From Jingweiarchaeum tengchongense (GTDB taxonomy: Archaea > Nanobdellota > Nanobdellia > Jingweiarchaeales > Jingweiarchaeaceae): a stretch of 64,000 nt of DNA. Below the pieces are notes generated by a model. The model searched no databases. It was given only the letters and a program-made list of their open reading frames with translations, and had not been told where the DNA came from. The position numbers and the translations under genes were made by a program. Below, one piece after another: positions 26,655 through 35,197 of this stretch; the first letter of the stretch is position 1; every line of letters starts with the position of its first letter. The stretch is from NCBI GenBank assembly GCA_038874075.1, contig JAVZDD010000001.1, positions 168,449-232,448 of the forward strand, written 5' to 3'.

Positions 26655-27896
26655 TCACTTGAATCGCCTGAATAAAATGATTAAGCTGAGCAGACAAATG
26701 AAAAACATTGCTAAATATAAGTTTATCTGCTGCTCTTTCAATACTGAAAAACTAGTTAATGTTACATCATGCTCATTTTTTATTAATTCGTTCGAACTTT
26801 TATTCACGCCCACAAGAACGGGTTGTACTTTGACCGGTAAGCTCATGTTCAATTGTTTTATATCAATCAAACTATTTTCTTGGAAGAGTAGAAGGAAAAC
26901 GATTGTTCTATTTGTTTGAAAAGAAAATTCCTTCGTTGTTTTTCCACCAATCAACATGTCTTCTTTCACGATTTCATCATCAATCAAAACTAAACTCGCG
27001 TTCCTGGCAATATTGCCGTGATTAACGACATCAATGAAGATGGTATTGTTTGAAAAATCTAATCTTGATATTGTCACGCTCTTTTTCACCAGAATTTTTG
27101 TTGTTAGATCATATTTTGTTTCATTTATCTTCACTCTGACCCTCAAATTGTAGTTTCCTTCGCTTGCGTTTTCAATGATTCTGTTTGAAAGAGCGATAAT
27201 TGCTGATGAACCTGAAGATAAAAAAACATCTTTTTCATTCGCATTCCATGAATAAATATAATTAAGTTTGTTCCTACCCATTGAAATAAGCTCGGTCTTG
27301 TTTTGCGAATAGTCATACACATATGAATAAACTTTAAGGCTCGCATCTTCACCCAGGTTTGTTAAGTTAATGATGACGTCAAAGGACTGGCCTGGTGAAA
27401 CTTCGCTTGGTGCGCTTAATAAACTAATTGTTACATTTGGCTTCCTCTCGACATAGATAACCCTTTCAGTGACCGAGTTCTTTTGGAGCATGTAGTCATC
27501 ATACGCGCAGAATGTTAAATCATCAATGGTCAAATTTGCAAATAACCGGTATAACCATGGCTCAAGCTCAGAGATTGATATCTGAAAAACACCTGTGTTT
27601 GTATTTATTTCTCGAAGAATCACTTTTTTCACATCGTAACTTCCGTAATAAGAGAAGGAATTGCTTTGCAATTGGTATTTCTCAACAAAAATATTAATTG
27701 TTGCATTCGTAAAGCTATGGTTAAAGACGTAACTCAATTCTAAATTACCGTCACCATATTTTGGATTTAAACTTACTCTAAGTTCTTTATTTGTAGAATT
27801 GCAGCTAGCGAAAACTAATTCTAGATTCAGAAAGATTAAAACTGTGACAAAGACGGCTCTCCGAATATCGGTATTTTTTCCCCACATTTTGGACAT
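26655..27896 (-). CDS. Secreted/anchored protein with CARDB-like repeats
   Basis: The 413 residues start with a signal sequence (hydrophobic about residues 14-30, ending FASC) and end with one TM helix and a basic tail (FICLLSLIILFRRFK). Between are beta-rich modules resembling CARDB/NEW1 domains (SAPSEVSPGQSFDVIINLTN, SVTISRLDFSNNTIFIDVVN) with many N-x-S/T sequons. The C-terminal TM plus basic cluster resembles archaeosortase substrates, but no PGF or PEF motif is seen. The N-terminus overlaps the amrS 3' end by 61 nt; ATG 27887 is another start. Confidence 0.65.
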   Translation of the reverse strand: MSKMWGKNTDIRRAVFVTVLIFLNLELVFASCNSTNKELRVSLNPKYGDGNLELSYVFNHSFTNATINIFVEKYQLQSNSFSYYGSYDVKKVILREINTNTGVFQISISELEPWLYRLFANLTIDDLTFCAYDDYMLQKNSVTERVIYVERKPNVTISLLSAPSEVSPGQSFDVIINLTNLGEDASLKVYSYVYDYSQNKTELISMGRNKLNYIYSWNANEKDVFLSSGSSAIIALSNRIIENASEGNYNLRVRVKINETKYDLTTKILVKKSVTISRLDFSNNTIFIDVVNHGNIARNASLVLIDDEIVKEDMLIGGKTTKEFSFQTNRTIVFLLLFQENSLIDIKQLNMSLPVKVQPVLVGVNKSSNELIKNEHDVTLTSFSVLKEQQINLYLAMFFICLLSLIILFRRFK

Positions 27897-28861
27897 TTTT
27901 TATCCTTTGTAATGTGATAACCTAATAAATAAACATTGTATCTCTTTATCAAAAGCTCATTGCAGTTCGGACAATAAGTATTCTCTTCTTTACTACCAGG
28001 AACATTTCCAAGATAGACATACTTCAGTCCTTGTTCCTTTGCTGTTTCGTACACACGCTTTAATTTTTCATAAGGTGTCGGTTTAACATCCATCATCTTA
28101 TAAGATGGGAAGAAAGCAATGAAGTGAATTGGAACTTCGTCGGATAAGTTTTCCTTTATCCATGAGCAAAATTGTATGATTTCTGCTAAATCATCATTGT
28201 AACCAGGAATCACGAGATTTGTTATTTCGATCCATTTTAATGACCTGTAATAAGTTTTGAGCGCATTCAAGACTGCTTCTAGATCACCACCGCAAAATTT
28301 CCTGTAAAATTCCTTATTAAAACCTTTAAAATCAATCACTGCAGCATCCAAATACTTTGAAATTCTTTTGATTGGCTCCTCATTTATGAATCCATTCGTG
28401 ACAAAGTTCGTGTAAAAATTGTTTTCTTTCGCAATCTTCGCAATATCATAAGCATATTCATAAAATGTTGTTGGCTCGTTGTAAGTGAATGAGAACCCAT
28501 TTGCACTGTATTCTTTTGCCATCTTTATTGCATCCTCCACTCTTAAATCACTTAGTGATCCATCACTGAACCTCTCCTGAGATATTTCCCAATTACAGCA
28601 ATACGGGCAAGTGAAATTGCATCCAATTGTACCAATTGAAAATGACCTGGAACCCGGATAAAAATGAAAAAATGGTTTTTTTTCAATTGGATCAATATTT
28701 ATTGAAGAGACTTTTTCATAAACGATCGAATAAAGCTTATTATTGACATTCTTCCTAACACCACAAAATCCAAATTTATCTTTTAATATCGTGCACTCTC
28801 TTGGACAGAGATGGCATCTTACCTTGTCATCGATCTTCTCATAGAACATTGCTTCTTTCAT
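27836..28861 (-). CDS. amrS: AmmeMemoRadiSam system radical SAM protein
   Basis: Radical S-adenosylmethionine enzyme of the PflA-like AmrS family, 341 residues. An N-terminal Cys cluster (CHLCPREC, FCGVR) precedes the radical-SAM Cx3Cx2C motif in GCNFTCPYCCNWEISQ near residue 82, the SFTYNEPTTFYEYAYDIA segment, and a C-terminal zinc-ribbon-like CPNC/CPKC pair. AmrS normally works with AMMECR1 (AmrA, at 35698-36285) and MEMO (AmrB, not in this window) in a modification of unknown chemistry. Confidence 0.88.
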   Translation of the reverse strand: MKEAMFYEKIDDKVRCHLCPRECTILKDKFGFCGVRKNVNNKLYSIVYEKVSSINIDPIEKKPFFHFYPGSRSFSIGTIGCNFTCPYCCNWEISQERFSDGSLSDLRVEDAIKMAKEYSANGFSFTYNEPTTFYEYAYDIAKIAKENNFYTNFVTNGFINEEPIKRISKYLDAAVIDFKGFNKEFYRKFCGGDLEAVLNALKTYYRSLKWIEITNLVIPGYNDDLAEIIQFCSWIKENLSDEVPIHFIAFFPSYKMMDVKPTPYEKLKRVYETAKEQGLKYVYLGNVPGSKEENTYCPNCNELLIKRYNVYLLGYHITKDKKCPKCGEKIPIFGEPSLSQF

Positions 28862-28941
28862 GATATTTTTAGAATTGAGTAGTAATAAAAACGTATCGGA
28901 AAGATTAATATAATAAAAATACTAAGAAAAATTGAGCTAAA

Positions 28942-29571
28942 ATGGCACTATTCGATGTTTTTAAGGGAAAGAAAAAGGAAGAAGTAGCTTTTCCTGAGCC
29001 AGTACCGGCATTTCCACAAGTAGAAAGTGCACAAACTTTTCCTGATATCAGAGCACCTGAGAGGAGACCTATGGCCCCCACTCAACCAGTGCAAACGCAA
29101 CCAAGTCCATCCTTAACACTTACTCCAGAGCAAATTCCAAAGTTACCTCCAGGAGTACCGGAAGAATTGATTCCGAGACCAAGATTTTCAAGACCTGAGC
29201 TACCACCCCCACCACAACCTAGAGAAAGCTATGAAGAACCAAAATATTTACCTACGCCTCCTGAGCCAATTGTACCACCAAGAGTCAGACCAAGACCAAT
29301 GGAGATGGAAAGAGCTCCTGAAACTAGAGAAAGACATGTGGAAAGGTCGTACAAGCCATTCATGTATGTGAGGGTAAGCAGGTATAGGGAAGTTGTTGAT
29401 TCAATCGATAGAGTAAGGGAAACGATCAGTGAACTAAAAAGATGTTTGGATGGAATGGCGAGAGCAGCTGAAGAAGAGAACAGAAAAATCAGTGAATGCG
29501 AGGAAATCACAAGAAGGATAGATGAAATAACAAGATTCTTTGAAAGGATATTTACACAACCAGAAGAGTAA
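28942..29571 (+). CDS. Pro-rich linker protein with C-terminal coiled coil
   Basis: Unrecognised 209-residue soluble protein. The N-terminus MALFDVFKGKKKEE is basic, residues 15-130 are a low-complexity Pro/Arg/Glu linker, and the C-terminus (about 140-205) is a coiled coil (VVDSIDRVRETISELKRC, RRIDEITRFFERIF). Layout and opening match the protein at 47834-48526 (MGIFDAFKKKPKV), so the two look like paralogues. tRNA-Gly follows 38 nt later. An adaptor role at a membrane or filament is possible but unsupported. Confidence 0.65.
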   Translation: MALFDVFKGKKKEEVAFPEPVPAFPQVESAQTFPDIRAPERRPMAPTQPVQTQPSPSLTLTPEQIPKLPPGVPEELIPRPRFSRPELPPPPQPRESYEEPKYLPTPPEPIVPPRVRPRPMEMERAPETRERHVERSYKPFMYVRVSRYREVVDSIDRVRETISELKRCLDGMARAAEEENRKISECEEITRRIDEITRFFERIFTQPEE

Positions 29572-29609
29572 GCTTTTTCTATTGTTTTTATTAAATAATT
29601 ATATGTAGT

Positions 29610-29681
29610 GCGGTTGTAGTCTAGCGGTTAGGACCTGAGCTTCCCGAGCTCATGACCCGGGTTCAAATCCCGGCAACCGCA
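29610..29681 (+). tRNA. tRNA-Gly(CCC)
   Basis: Complete 72-nt cloverleaf without intron. Acceptor GCGGTTG pairs with CAACCGC, the D-stem is GTC/GAC, the anticodon stem is TGAGC/GCTCA with loop TTCCCGA (anticodon CCC), the T-arm is CCGGG/CCCGG with TTCAAAT, and A is the discriminator. CCA is not encoded. It abuts the stop of the convergent DUF151 gene. Confidence 0.95.
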
Positions 29682-30200
29682 TTATGCTGTAATATTGGAA
29701 ATCGTTAATGGTATTTCCTGTGCGTGGAGAACAAGCTCCTTTGCAATATATATCTTGGAATTCGTTCTTAGTGCAATTGCAATTGCATCACTTGGTCTAG
29801 AATCTATCTGTAGCAATGTGAGGCCATCTCTTAAGTATATCGTGGCAAAAATAGTGTTTGCCTCTTCCTTGTCAATCGTTGCAGCGATAAATTCAATGTT
29901 TTTCTTGAATAGTATTTGTTTAAACAAATCATGTGTTAATGGTCTTTCGCTTACTTCATTTCTAAGTGCCTTTGAAATTGAATATGCTTGGTCAGGGGTT
30001 ACATAGAAACTGAATGAGCCTATTTCTGTTTTCAATGTTAATTTTCCACTTGAATCAACCTCCGAAACATTCGCTGGTAGATAATTCTCTGGTGGAGAAA
30101 ATGTGAATGCCTTTGTGAAGCCAAAGTAAATATTCAAAAAGAATAGTATACATGCAATGATTACAATGGATGAAACTGTAATAAATATTAATTTACTCAT
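29682..30200 (-). CDS. DUF151 bifunctional-nuclease-like protein, membrane-anchored
   Basis: A TM anchor (about residues 4-23) is followed by a DUF151 domain with TFSPPENYLPANVSEVD, YVTPDQAYSISKAL, TIYLRDGLTLLQIDSRPSDA and IAIALRTNSKIYIAKEL; the DSRPSDAIAIAL core is the family hallmark. Family members have been assigned nuclease activity in plants and bacteria, but the archaeal role is unknown. N-terminal anchoring is unusual for this family. The gene ends one base from tRNA-Gly and starts 39 bp from tRNA-Val. Confidence 0.82.
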   Translation of the reverse strand: MSKLIFITVSSIVIIACILFFLNIYFGFTKAFTFSPPENYLPANVSEVDSSGKLTLKTEIGSFSFYVTPDQAYSISKALRNEVSERPLTHDLFKQILFKKNIEFIAATIDKEEANTIFATIYLRDGLTLLQIDSRPSDAIAIALRTNSKIYIAKELVLHAQEIPLTISNITA

Positions 30201-30239
30201 AATAAAAATAATAAAGAGGTAAAAAATAAATGTATTGAT

Positions 30240-30311
30240 GGGCTTGTGGTCTAGTGGTATGACGTTTCCCTCACACGGAAAAGGTCGCCGGTTCGATTCC
30301 GGCCAAGCCCA
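30240..30311 (+). tRNA. tRNA-Val(CAC)
   Basis: 72-nt cloverleaf without intron. Acceptor GGGCTTG/CAAGCCC, anticodon stem TTTCC/GGAAA with loop CTCACAC (anticodon CAC), T-arm GCCGG/CCGGC with TTCGATT, discriminator A. It lies 9 nt upstream of a coiled-coil gene. Confidence 0.95.
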
Positions 30312-30320
30312 TGTGAGAAT

Positions 30321-30617
30321 ATGGCAAATGAAGAATTTTTTATAAAAATTGGAAATATAGAAGAGATAAACAGAAGAGTAAATGAACTAAAAAATTTGTT
30401 CAGGGGACTTGATGCATTGGAGAGAGAGATAAGGGAACTAAGGGAGCGAAGGGAAAAGTTTAAGGAGGAAGTGATTGAAAAAATAGAGCGGCTAATCAAC
30501 GAATTGGATGAACTAGAAAGGAATTTACCGAGAGAAGAGGAAGAGAAAAAAACAGAAGACGTGGGGAAACTAAGAAAAGAACTCGAAGATCTGAGGGAAA
30601 GTCTAACTTCACTGTAA
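30321..30617 (+). CDS. Small coiled-coil protein
   Basis: The 98 residues are almost entirely charged heptads (NEELKNLFRGLDALER, REIRELRERREKFKEE, KLRKELEDLRESLTSL). There is no catalytic motif or TM segment. It sits between tRNA-Val and tRNA-Leu on the same strand. No family recognised; possibly structural. Confidence 0.6.
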   Translation: MANEEFFIKIGNIEEINRRVNELKNLFRGLDALEREIRELRERREKFKEEVIEKIERLINELDELERNLPREEEEKKTEDVGKLRKELEDLRESLTSL

Positions 30618-30637
30618 AAGCGGGGGGAAGCGGGGGT

Positions 30638-30662
30638 AACTTAACAATCGTTAAGTCCCCAA
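30638..30662 (+). other. tRNA-Leu intron 1 (position 8/9)
   Basis: 25-nt BHB intron. GGGG 30632-30635 pairs with CCCC 30657-30660; bulges are 30636-30638 and 30661-30663; the inner hairpin is ACTTAAC 30639-30645 with GTTAAGT 30650-30656. Cutting after the second base of each bulge gives acceptor-T-A-GCC, a normal D-arm entry. Confidence 0.82.
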
Positions 30663-30692
30663 AGCCAAGCGGTCTAAGGCGATAGGCTCAAG

Positions 30693-30726
30693 AGCAGGTA
30701 TCAGCTGAATGAAATGATGTTGTGAT
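30693..30726 (+). other. tRNA-Leu intron 2 (position 37/38)
   Basis: 34-nt intron at the canonical site. The outer helix is the anticodon stem ATAGG/CCTAT. The central helix CTCA 30687-30690 with TGTG 30721-30724 has one T-T mismatch; bulges are AGA 30691-30693 and ATA 30725-30727. Joining G30692 to A30727 leaves the 7-nt loop with CAA. Confidence 0.8.
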
Positions 30727-30839
30727 ACCTATTGGCTTAGTGCCTTCGAGGGTTCGAATCCCTCCCCCCGCAATTTATTATTTGTCTATCCTTATTTTCG
30801 TTTAAGAACTAAATCTCTAAAAATCTACAAAAATTCTGA

Positions 30840-31289
30840 TCATTTTTTTATCTCTTCTAACGTTTGTAATCTTATTGGTTTCTCGATGCCCAATATCGCC
30901 TTAGCAAGGTGCAATCCACCTATCAATTCAGGTAGAACAAGAAGGTCCACGCCAGATTTGTAAAAGCTTTCAAGTGAGCTCTCATCGCTTACTCTTGCTG
31001 CAGTTTTTATTTTAGGATTCATTTCTTTCGCTTTGAGAATGACAAAAAGATTATCAACATCCTTACCAAGGACGGCAATGAGCCAATCAGCGCATTCTAT
31101 GTTTGCTTTCTTGAGTGTTTTTTCATCTAGTACATCACCAAGCAAAACATTATAACCTTCTTTTTTAAAAAATCTTGCTACGTCTCGATCTCTTTCAATG
31201 ATTGTAACATCTGCTCCATATTGTTTTAGTACGTTCGCCACCTTACCACCAACTCTACCAGCACCACATACAATGTATTTTTTATTCAT
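30840..31289 (-). CDS. TrkA-N/RCK NAD-binding protein
   Basis: The 149-residue Rossmann domain has YIVCGAGRVGGKVANVLKQ (GxGxxG near residue 8), VTIIERD with the ribose-binding acidic residue, VLLGDVLDEKTL, and KTAARVSDESS. It is a typical RCK/TrkA-N ligand-sensing domain of potassium uptake or channel systems; the TrkA-C domain is missing and no channel gene is adjacent. Its start overlaps the stop of the VIT-like gene (ATGA), so the two are co-translated. Confidence 0.85.
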   Translation of the reverse strand: MNKKYIVCGAGRVGGKVANVLKQYGADVTIIERDRDVARFFKKEGYNVLLGDVLDEKTLKKANIECADWLIAVLGKDVDNLFVILKAKEMNPKIKTAARVSDESSLESFYKSGVDLLVLPELIGGLHLAKAILGIEKPIRLQTLEEIKK

Positions 31290-31828
31290 TTGCTTGCACC
31301 TAAAAACTTAGTTAACAAAAAACAAACAAATGCTGCTGCAACGCCAAAAAAGCATGTTTTTATTCCTAATTTTAACATGTTCTCCTTTGAAATTTTTCCA
31401 ATCAACATACCTAGTATGAATAAGGATGTAACAGATATCAAAATTGTCATTTGCAATGCAAGGTTAATATTATTGATAAACAAAAATGGTGTTATTGGAA
31501 TTATGACACCTACTATCGTTGAAATCGCGTCAACAATGCTTCTCAAGTACGTCTCTGAAATCTTTTTCTTAAAAAACATCATATTTTTTATCTCTTTTTT
31601 ATCAATCATCATCTTCTTCTCAAGCTCATTTATTTCTGTATACACATCTGCGCTCTCTGCGGTAACTGCACTGGCCAAATTCCCAAAACAATCTGCGATA
31701 CCTCCAGAAAGTGCAGTGATGATGATAACTGTATTTGAATTAGAAATACTTGCACCCACCACGATACCAAATGCAGTAAGAATTCCATCTATCAGCCCTC
31801 TGACAAAATTTCTTAGGTATGGTTTCAT
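31286..31828 (-). CDS. VIT1/CCC1-like membrane protein
   Basis: The 180 residues resemble the VIT/CCC1 iron-manganese transporter family: FVRGLIDGILTAFGIVVGAS near residue 7, a second helix with ALSGGIADCFGNLASAVTAE, a charged cytosolic segment, and three C-terminal TM helices. The GLIDG and AxSAxxAE patterns are the family hallmarks. It is coupled to the TrkA-N protein and divergent from hef. The transported ion is unproven. Confidence 0.75.
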   Translation of the reverse strand: MKPYLRNFVRGLIDGILTAFGIVVGASISNSNTVIIITALSGGIADCFGNLASAVTAESADVYTEINELEKKMMIDKKEIKNMMFFKKKISETYLRSIVDAISTIVGVIIPITPFLFINNINLALQMTILISVTSLFILGMLIGKISKENMLKLGIKTCFFGVAAAFVCFLLTKFLGASK

Positions 31829-31903
31829 ACTACTAATAAATTTTTTAATTCTTATATTCTTTATTGAGAAAAGATATATAATGATGATTTCTTTTTTAAA
31901 ATT

Positions 31904-33421
31904 GTGGAATTAAAAAACATTCAATTAAGAGATTACCAAAAAAACATTTTGAATACGGCAAGGAATGGGAATACGCTTGTTGTTTTACCGACAGGTTTGG
32001 GCAAGACACTAATTGCATTAAAACTTGCAATTGAAAGAATTAATCATTTCAAAGATCTTAAAGTATTGTTTCTTGCACCAACAAAACCACTTGTAAATCA
32101 GCATAGGAAATTTTTTCTAAATCACAGTGACTTGGAAAAAGAGCAAGTGATCGTGTTAACCGGTGCAATAAATCCAAATAAAAGAGCGAAGATGTGGAAA
32201 GATGCAATTGTGATCATGGCAACACCACAAACAATTATGAATGACTTAAAACGAAATTTAATTTCACTTGAAGATGTTTGTTTGCTGATTATAGATGAGT
32301 GTCACAGAAGCGTAAAAAATTACGCGTATGTTTATGTTGCCAAGGAATACTTAAAGGTAGCAAGAAATCCACTGATTCTTGGCCTAACTGCTTCCCCTGG
32401 GCATAGCAGGGAGGATATCGAAACGATATGTAAGAATCTTGGAATAAGAAGCATTGAGATGAGGACAGAAGATGATGAGGATGTTAGGCCATACATAAAA
32501 GAGAAAGTCATTGAAAAAATATTCTTAGAGATGCCGAATGAGATGAATGAAATAAAAGAGTTGATGATGAGAACCTTAAAAAGAAAACTTGAAAAATTGA
32601 AGAACATTGGTGCGATCGAAAGTTCTTCTTTATCAAGGATAAGTAAGAAAAAACTCTTAATATTGAATAAGAGAGTGTCAAAATTGGTTGAAAATGATAA
32701 AAGATACTTTTTTGTTTTGTTTCAAACTGTCGCAGCAATCAAAGTCATCCATGCGCTTGAATTGTTGCAGACTCAAGGATTATACTCATTAAAAAAGTAT
32801 CTTGATAAATTATGTGCGGAAAATAAAAGAACAACGAGGGAAGTATTATCAGACGAGGATTTCAAGAGCGCAATTTTAAAAGTCGATGCATTAATTAAAA
32901 ATAAAGTTGAAATTCCAAAATTTAACAAGTTAATTGAAATTATACTGACTGAACTGAATAGGAATAAAGATGCAAAATTTATCGTTTTTACGCAATACCG
33001 TGACACAGTGAGAAAGATCGTTGAAGACTTGAAGCGAATAAATGGTATTTCACCAATAAAATTTGTTGGTCAAGCTGGAAAGGAGGGCATGGACCAGGAA
33101 GAGCAGATTGAAATCATAAGAAGGTTCGAGCAAGGAGAATACAATGTTTTAGTTGCAACATCAATTGCTGAAGAAGGTTTACATATTCCAATGATCGACG
33201 TCGCAATTTTCTTTGAACCAATACCAAGCGCATTGAGAGCGATACAGCGAAGGGGAAGGGTTGGAAGGACGAAGATTGGTAAAATATACGTGTTTATCAT
33301 GAAGGGAACGATTGATGAAAACTACTTTCATGTCTCTCAATATCGGGAGCGTAGCATGAAATACGCGATAGAACGCATGAAAAAAGAGAAAAAACAGGTA
33401 AGTCTAAAATGGTTCATATAA
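31904..33421 (+). CDS. Hef-type SF2 helicase (helicase half)
   Basis: Fork-structure DNA helicase related to Hef/FANCM. The 505 residues have QLRDYQ (Q-motif region), VLPTGLGKTLIALKLA (Walker A), LAPTKPLVNQH, ATPQTIMNDL, LIIDECHRSVKNYAYV (DECH), LGLTASPG, an inserted helical domain (about residues 215-340), FTQYRDT and AIQRRGRVGR (motif VI). The start is GTG 31904. In most euryarchaea the XPF-type nuclease is fused at the C-terminus; here it is a separate, overlapping gene (33409). Confidence 0.9.
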   Translation: MELKNIQLRDYQKNILNTARNGNTLVVLPTGLGKTLIALKLAIERINHFKDLKVLFLAPTKPLVNQHRKFFLNHSDLEKEQVIVLTGAINPNKRAKMWKDAIVIMATPQTIMNDLKRNLISLEDVCLLIIDECHRSVKNYAYVYVAKEYLKVARNPLILGLTASPGHSREDIETICKNLGIRSIEMRTEDDEDVRPYIKEKVIEKIFLEMPNEMNEIKELMMRTLKRKLEKLKNIGAIESSSLSRISKKKLLILNKRVSKLVENDKRYFFVLFQTVAAIKVIHALELLQTQGLYSLKKYLDKLCAENKRTTREVLSDEDFKSAILKVDALIKNKVEIPKFNKLIEIILTELNRNKDAKFIVFTQYRDTVRKIVEDLKRINGISPIKFVGQAGKEGMDQEEQIEIIRRFEQGEYNVLVATSIAEEGLHIPMIDVAIFFEPIPSALRAIQRRGRVGRTKIGKIYVFIMKGTIDENYFHVSQYRERSMKYAIERMKKEKKQVSLKWFI

Positions 33422-34077
33422 ATCAGTGTATTTTAGAAGATAACAAGTTAGTTGTATTTGTTGATCATAGAGAAACGAGTAGTGATGTTGTTAAGATATT
33501 GGAAAGGTTAGGAATAGAAACGAAAAAAATAAAGTTGGATGTCGGAGATTTTTTAGTGAGTGAAGAGATCTGTATTGAGAGAAAAACAGCTGATGATTTT
33601 GTGAGAAGCATCATTGATGGTAGACTTTTCCAACAAATCAAGAATATGGTCGAAAATTTTAAAAAACCAATACTGTTAATTGAAGGAAATCCCAAAGATA
33701 TTGGAACTATAAGCGAAAATTCAATTTGGGGTGCGATCGTATCGGTTACATTGGATTTCAATGTTCCAATATTTATAACAAAAAATCAAGAAGAAAGTGC
33801 TAAACTTATCTCTTTTCTTGTAAAAAGGGAAAGAATCAAAGGTAAAAAAATCTTGATTCGCGGGAGAAAAAAAGCCAAGAATCTGAGAGAAATACAACAA
33901 CAGATATTGTGTGCAATACCTGGTGTTGGTGCAGAGATATCAAAAAATTTATTAGAGCATTTTGGTAGTATTGAAAGGATAATCAATGCCTCAGAAATCG
34001 AATTAAAGAAAGTAGATAAAATTGGTGATAAAAAAGCAAGGCAAATACGCTACATTTTAAGTGCAAAATATGAATAG
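33409..34077 (+). CDS. XPF/Hef-type structure-specific nuclease with HhH
   Basis: The 222 residues correspond to the C-terminal half of Hef: VVFVDHRETSSDVVKIL, DVGDFLVSEEICIERKTADD (ERKxxxD nuclease motif near residue 55), FVRSIIDGRLFQQ, then a tandem helix-hairpin-helix (CAIPGVGAEISKNLLEHFGS). It starts 13 nt before the helicase stop in another frame, so the two subunits are translationally coupled rather than fused. It probably acts with the helicase on forked or flap DNA. Confidence 0.88.
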   Translation: MVHINQCILEDNKLVVFVDHRETSSDVVKILERLGIETKKIKLDVGDFLVSEEICIERKTADDFVRSIIDGRLFQQIKNMVENFKKPILLIEGNPKDIGTISENSIWGAIVSVTLDFNVPIFITKNQEESAKLISFLVKRERIKGKKILIRGRKKAKNLREIQQQILCAIPGVGAEISKNLLEHFGSIERIINASEIELKKVDKIGDKKARQIRYILSAKYE

Positions 34078-35197
34078 GTATTTAATTGTTGGTATAGATC
34101 CTGGAACAACGACTGCATTCTGTGCATTAGACTTAAATGGCAATTTAATCGCAATGGAAAGCTCAAAAAAATTTAATGAAGAAAGATTATTAAAGCGACT
34201 TTTTGAGATTGGAAAACCAATCATACTCTCTTGTGATGTAAACCCGTGTCCAAGTTTCATTGAACATATTGCATCAAAAATAAGGACAAAAATAATCATA
34301 CCTGAAGAAAATCTAAGAATTTTCCAAAAACATGAAATTGTGAATGAAAGTAAGATAAATGAATTTAAAAATATGCATGAGAGAGATGCGCTTGCAAGTG
34401 CTTTTTTTGCATTTAAATATTATATGCCGTTGTTCAAAAAGATAGATGAGTTGATGAAAGGTGAAGATATCGAGAAAATTGAGGAAGTAAAAAGGATAAT
34501 GATATTTGGTGAGGCAAAATCAATAAAACACGCGATTGAACTTGGAAAAAAGGAAGAGAAAAAGGAAATTGGAGTGGTTGAAAGGATTGTGCAAGTTAGA
34601 ACACCAAAGTATGTGGACCTACTTGGAAAGTTAAAACAAGATAATGAAAACCTAAAAAAATTAGTTGAAAAGTTGAGGAATGAAAATATCTTGTTGAAGA
34701 GGGAAATATCAATTGAAAAGATGAAATATAAATTTAGCGATGAAGAACTCATGAGCAACATTAGGAACAAGGAGAAAACAATAAACATCTTGTCAAAAGA
34801 ACTTGAGGAAGCAAAGAAAAGAATAGATGAACTCGAATTTATACTTGATAAAATAAAAAGAAAAAACAAGTTTAAAAGAGAGGGAAAAATGGTTTTGTTA
34901 GAAATTGAATGTTTAAATGATCAAACATTGAATGAAATAAAGGATGAGCTAGATCAAGATACAATTATATCTGCCAAGTTTGTCGGTCAATTAAGTAATG
35001 AATCGATCAAGATTATACCGAATAGATGCATTATATGTGCAAATCCATATAAAAATGATAAATTAACAATTATTAATACAAATGAGATCAAAATAATGGA
35101 ACAGAATGGTGTAAAATTTGTTGAAAAAGATGAAATCATGGAAAAAACAATTAATGAAATTATTTCATCGTATAAAGAAGAAAGAAAAGCTAAATAA
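34070..35197 (+). CDS. DUF460 (COG2433) RNase H-fold/coiled-coil protein
   Basis: Archaeal conserved protein of 375 residues. The N-terminal RNase H-like domain has YLIVGIDPGTTTAFCALD, IILSCDVNPCP and HERDALASAFFAF; a coiled coil follows at about residues 180-280, then a small C-terminal domain. The acidic residues GIDPG and HERDAL fit a RuvC/RNase H-like nuclease, but activity is not established. ATG 34070 is preferred over GTG 34061; it overlaps the preceding stop by 8 nt. Linkage to the Hef pieces suggests a DNA-repair role. Confidence 0.8.
   Translation: MNRYLIVGIDPGTTTAFCALDLNGNLIAMESSKKFNEERLLKRLFEIGKPIILSCDVNPCPSFIEHIASKIRTKIIIPEENLRIFQKHEIVNESKINEFKNMHERDALASAFFAFKYYMPLFKKIDELMKGEDIEKIEEVKRIMIFGEAKSIKHAIELGKKEEKKEIGVVERIVQVRTPKYVDLLGKLKQDNENLKKLVEKLRNENILLKREISIEKMKYKFSDEELMSNIRNKEKTINILSKELEEAKKRIDELEFILDKIKRKNKFKREGKMVLLEIECLNDQTLNEIKDELDQDTIISAKFVGQLSNESIKIIPNRCIICANPYKNDKLTIINTNEIKIMEQNGVKFVEKDEIMEKTINEIISSYKEERKAK

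Larger units (their letters stand above)
30630..30772 (+). tRNA. tRNA-Leu(CAA) with two BHB introns
   Basis: Class II tRNA, 84 nt after splicing. Acceptor GCGGGGG/CCCCCGC, D-stem GCC/GGC, anticodon stem ATAGG/CCTAT with loop CTCAAGA (CAA at 30689-30691), long variable arm, T-arm GAGGG/CCCTC with TTCGAAT, discriminator A. Intron 1 (30638-30662, 25 nt) lies between positions 8 and 9: central helix GGGG/CCCC, bulges GTA and AAA, inner helix ACTTAAC/GTTAAGT. Intron 2 (30693-30726, 34 nt) lies at the usual 37/38 site. A second GCGGGGG at 30620 is a tempting but wrong 5' end. Confidence 0.88.

Noticed and set aside
30620..30626. GCGGGGG as the 5' end of tRNA-Leu(CAA)
   Set aside because: The second copy at 30630 gives a canonical 25-nt BHB intron; the first leaves no valid splice motif.
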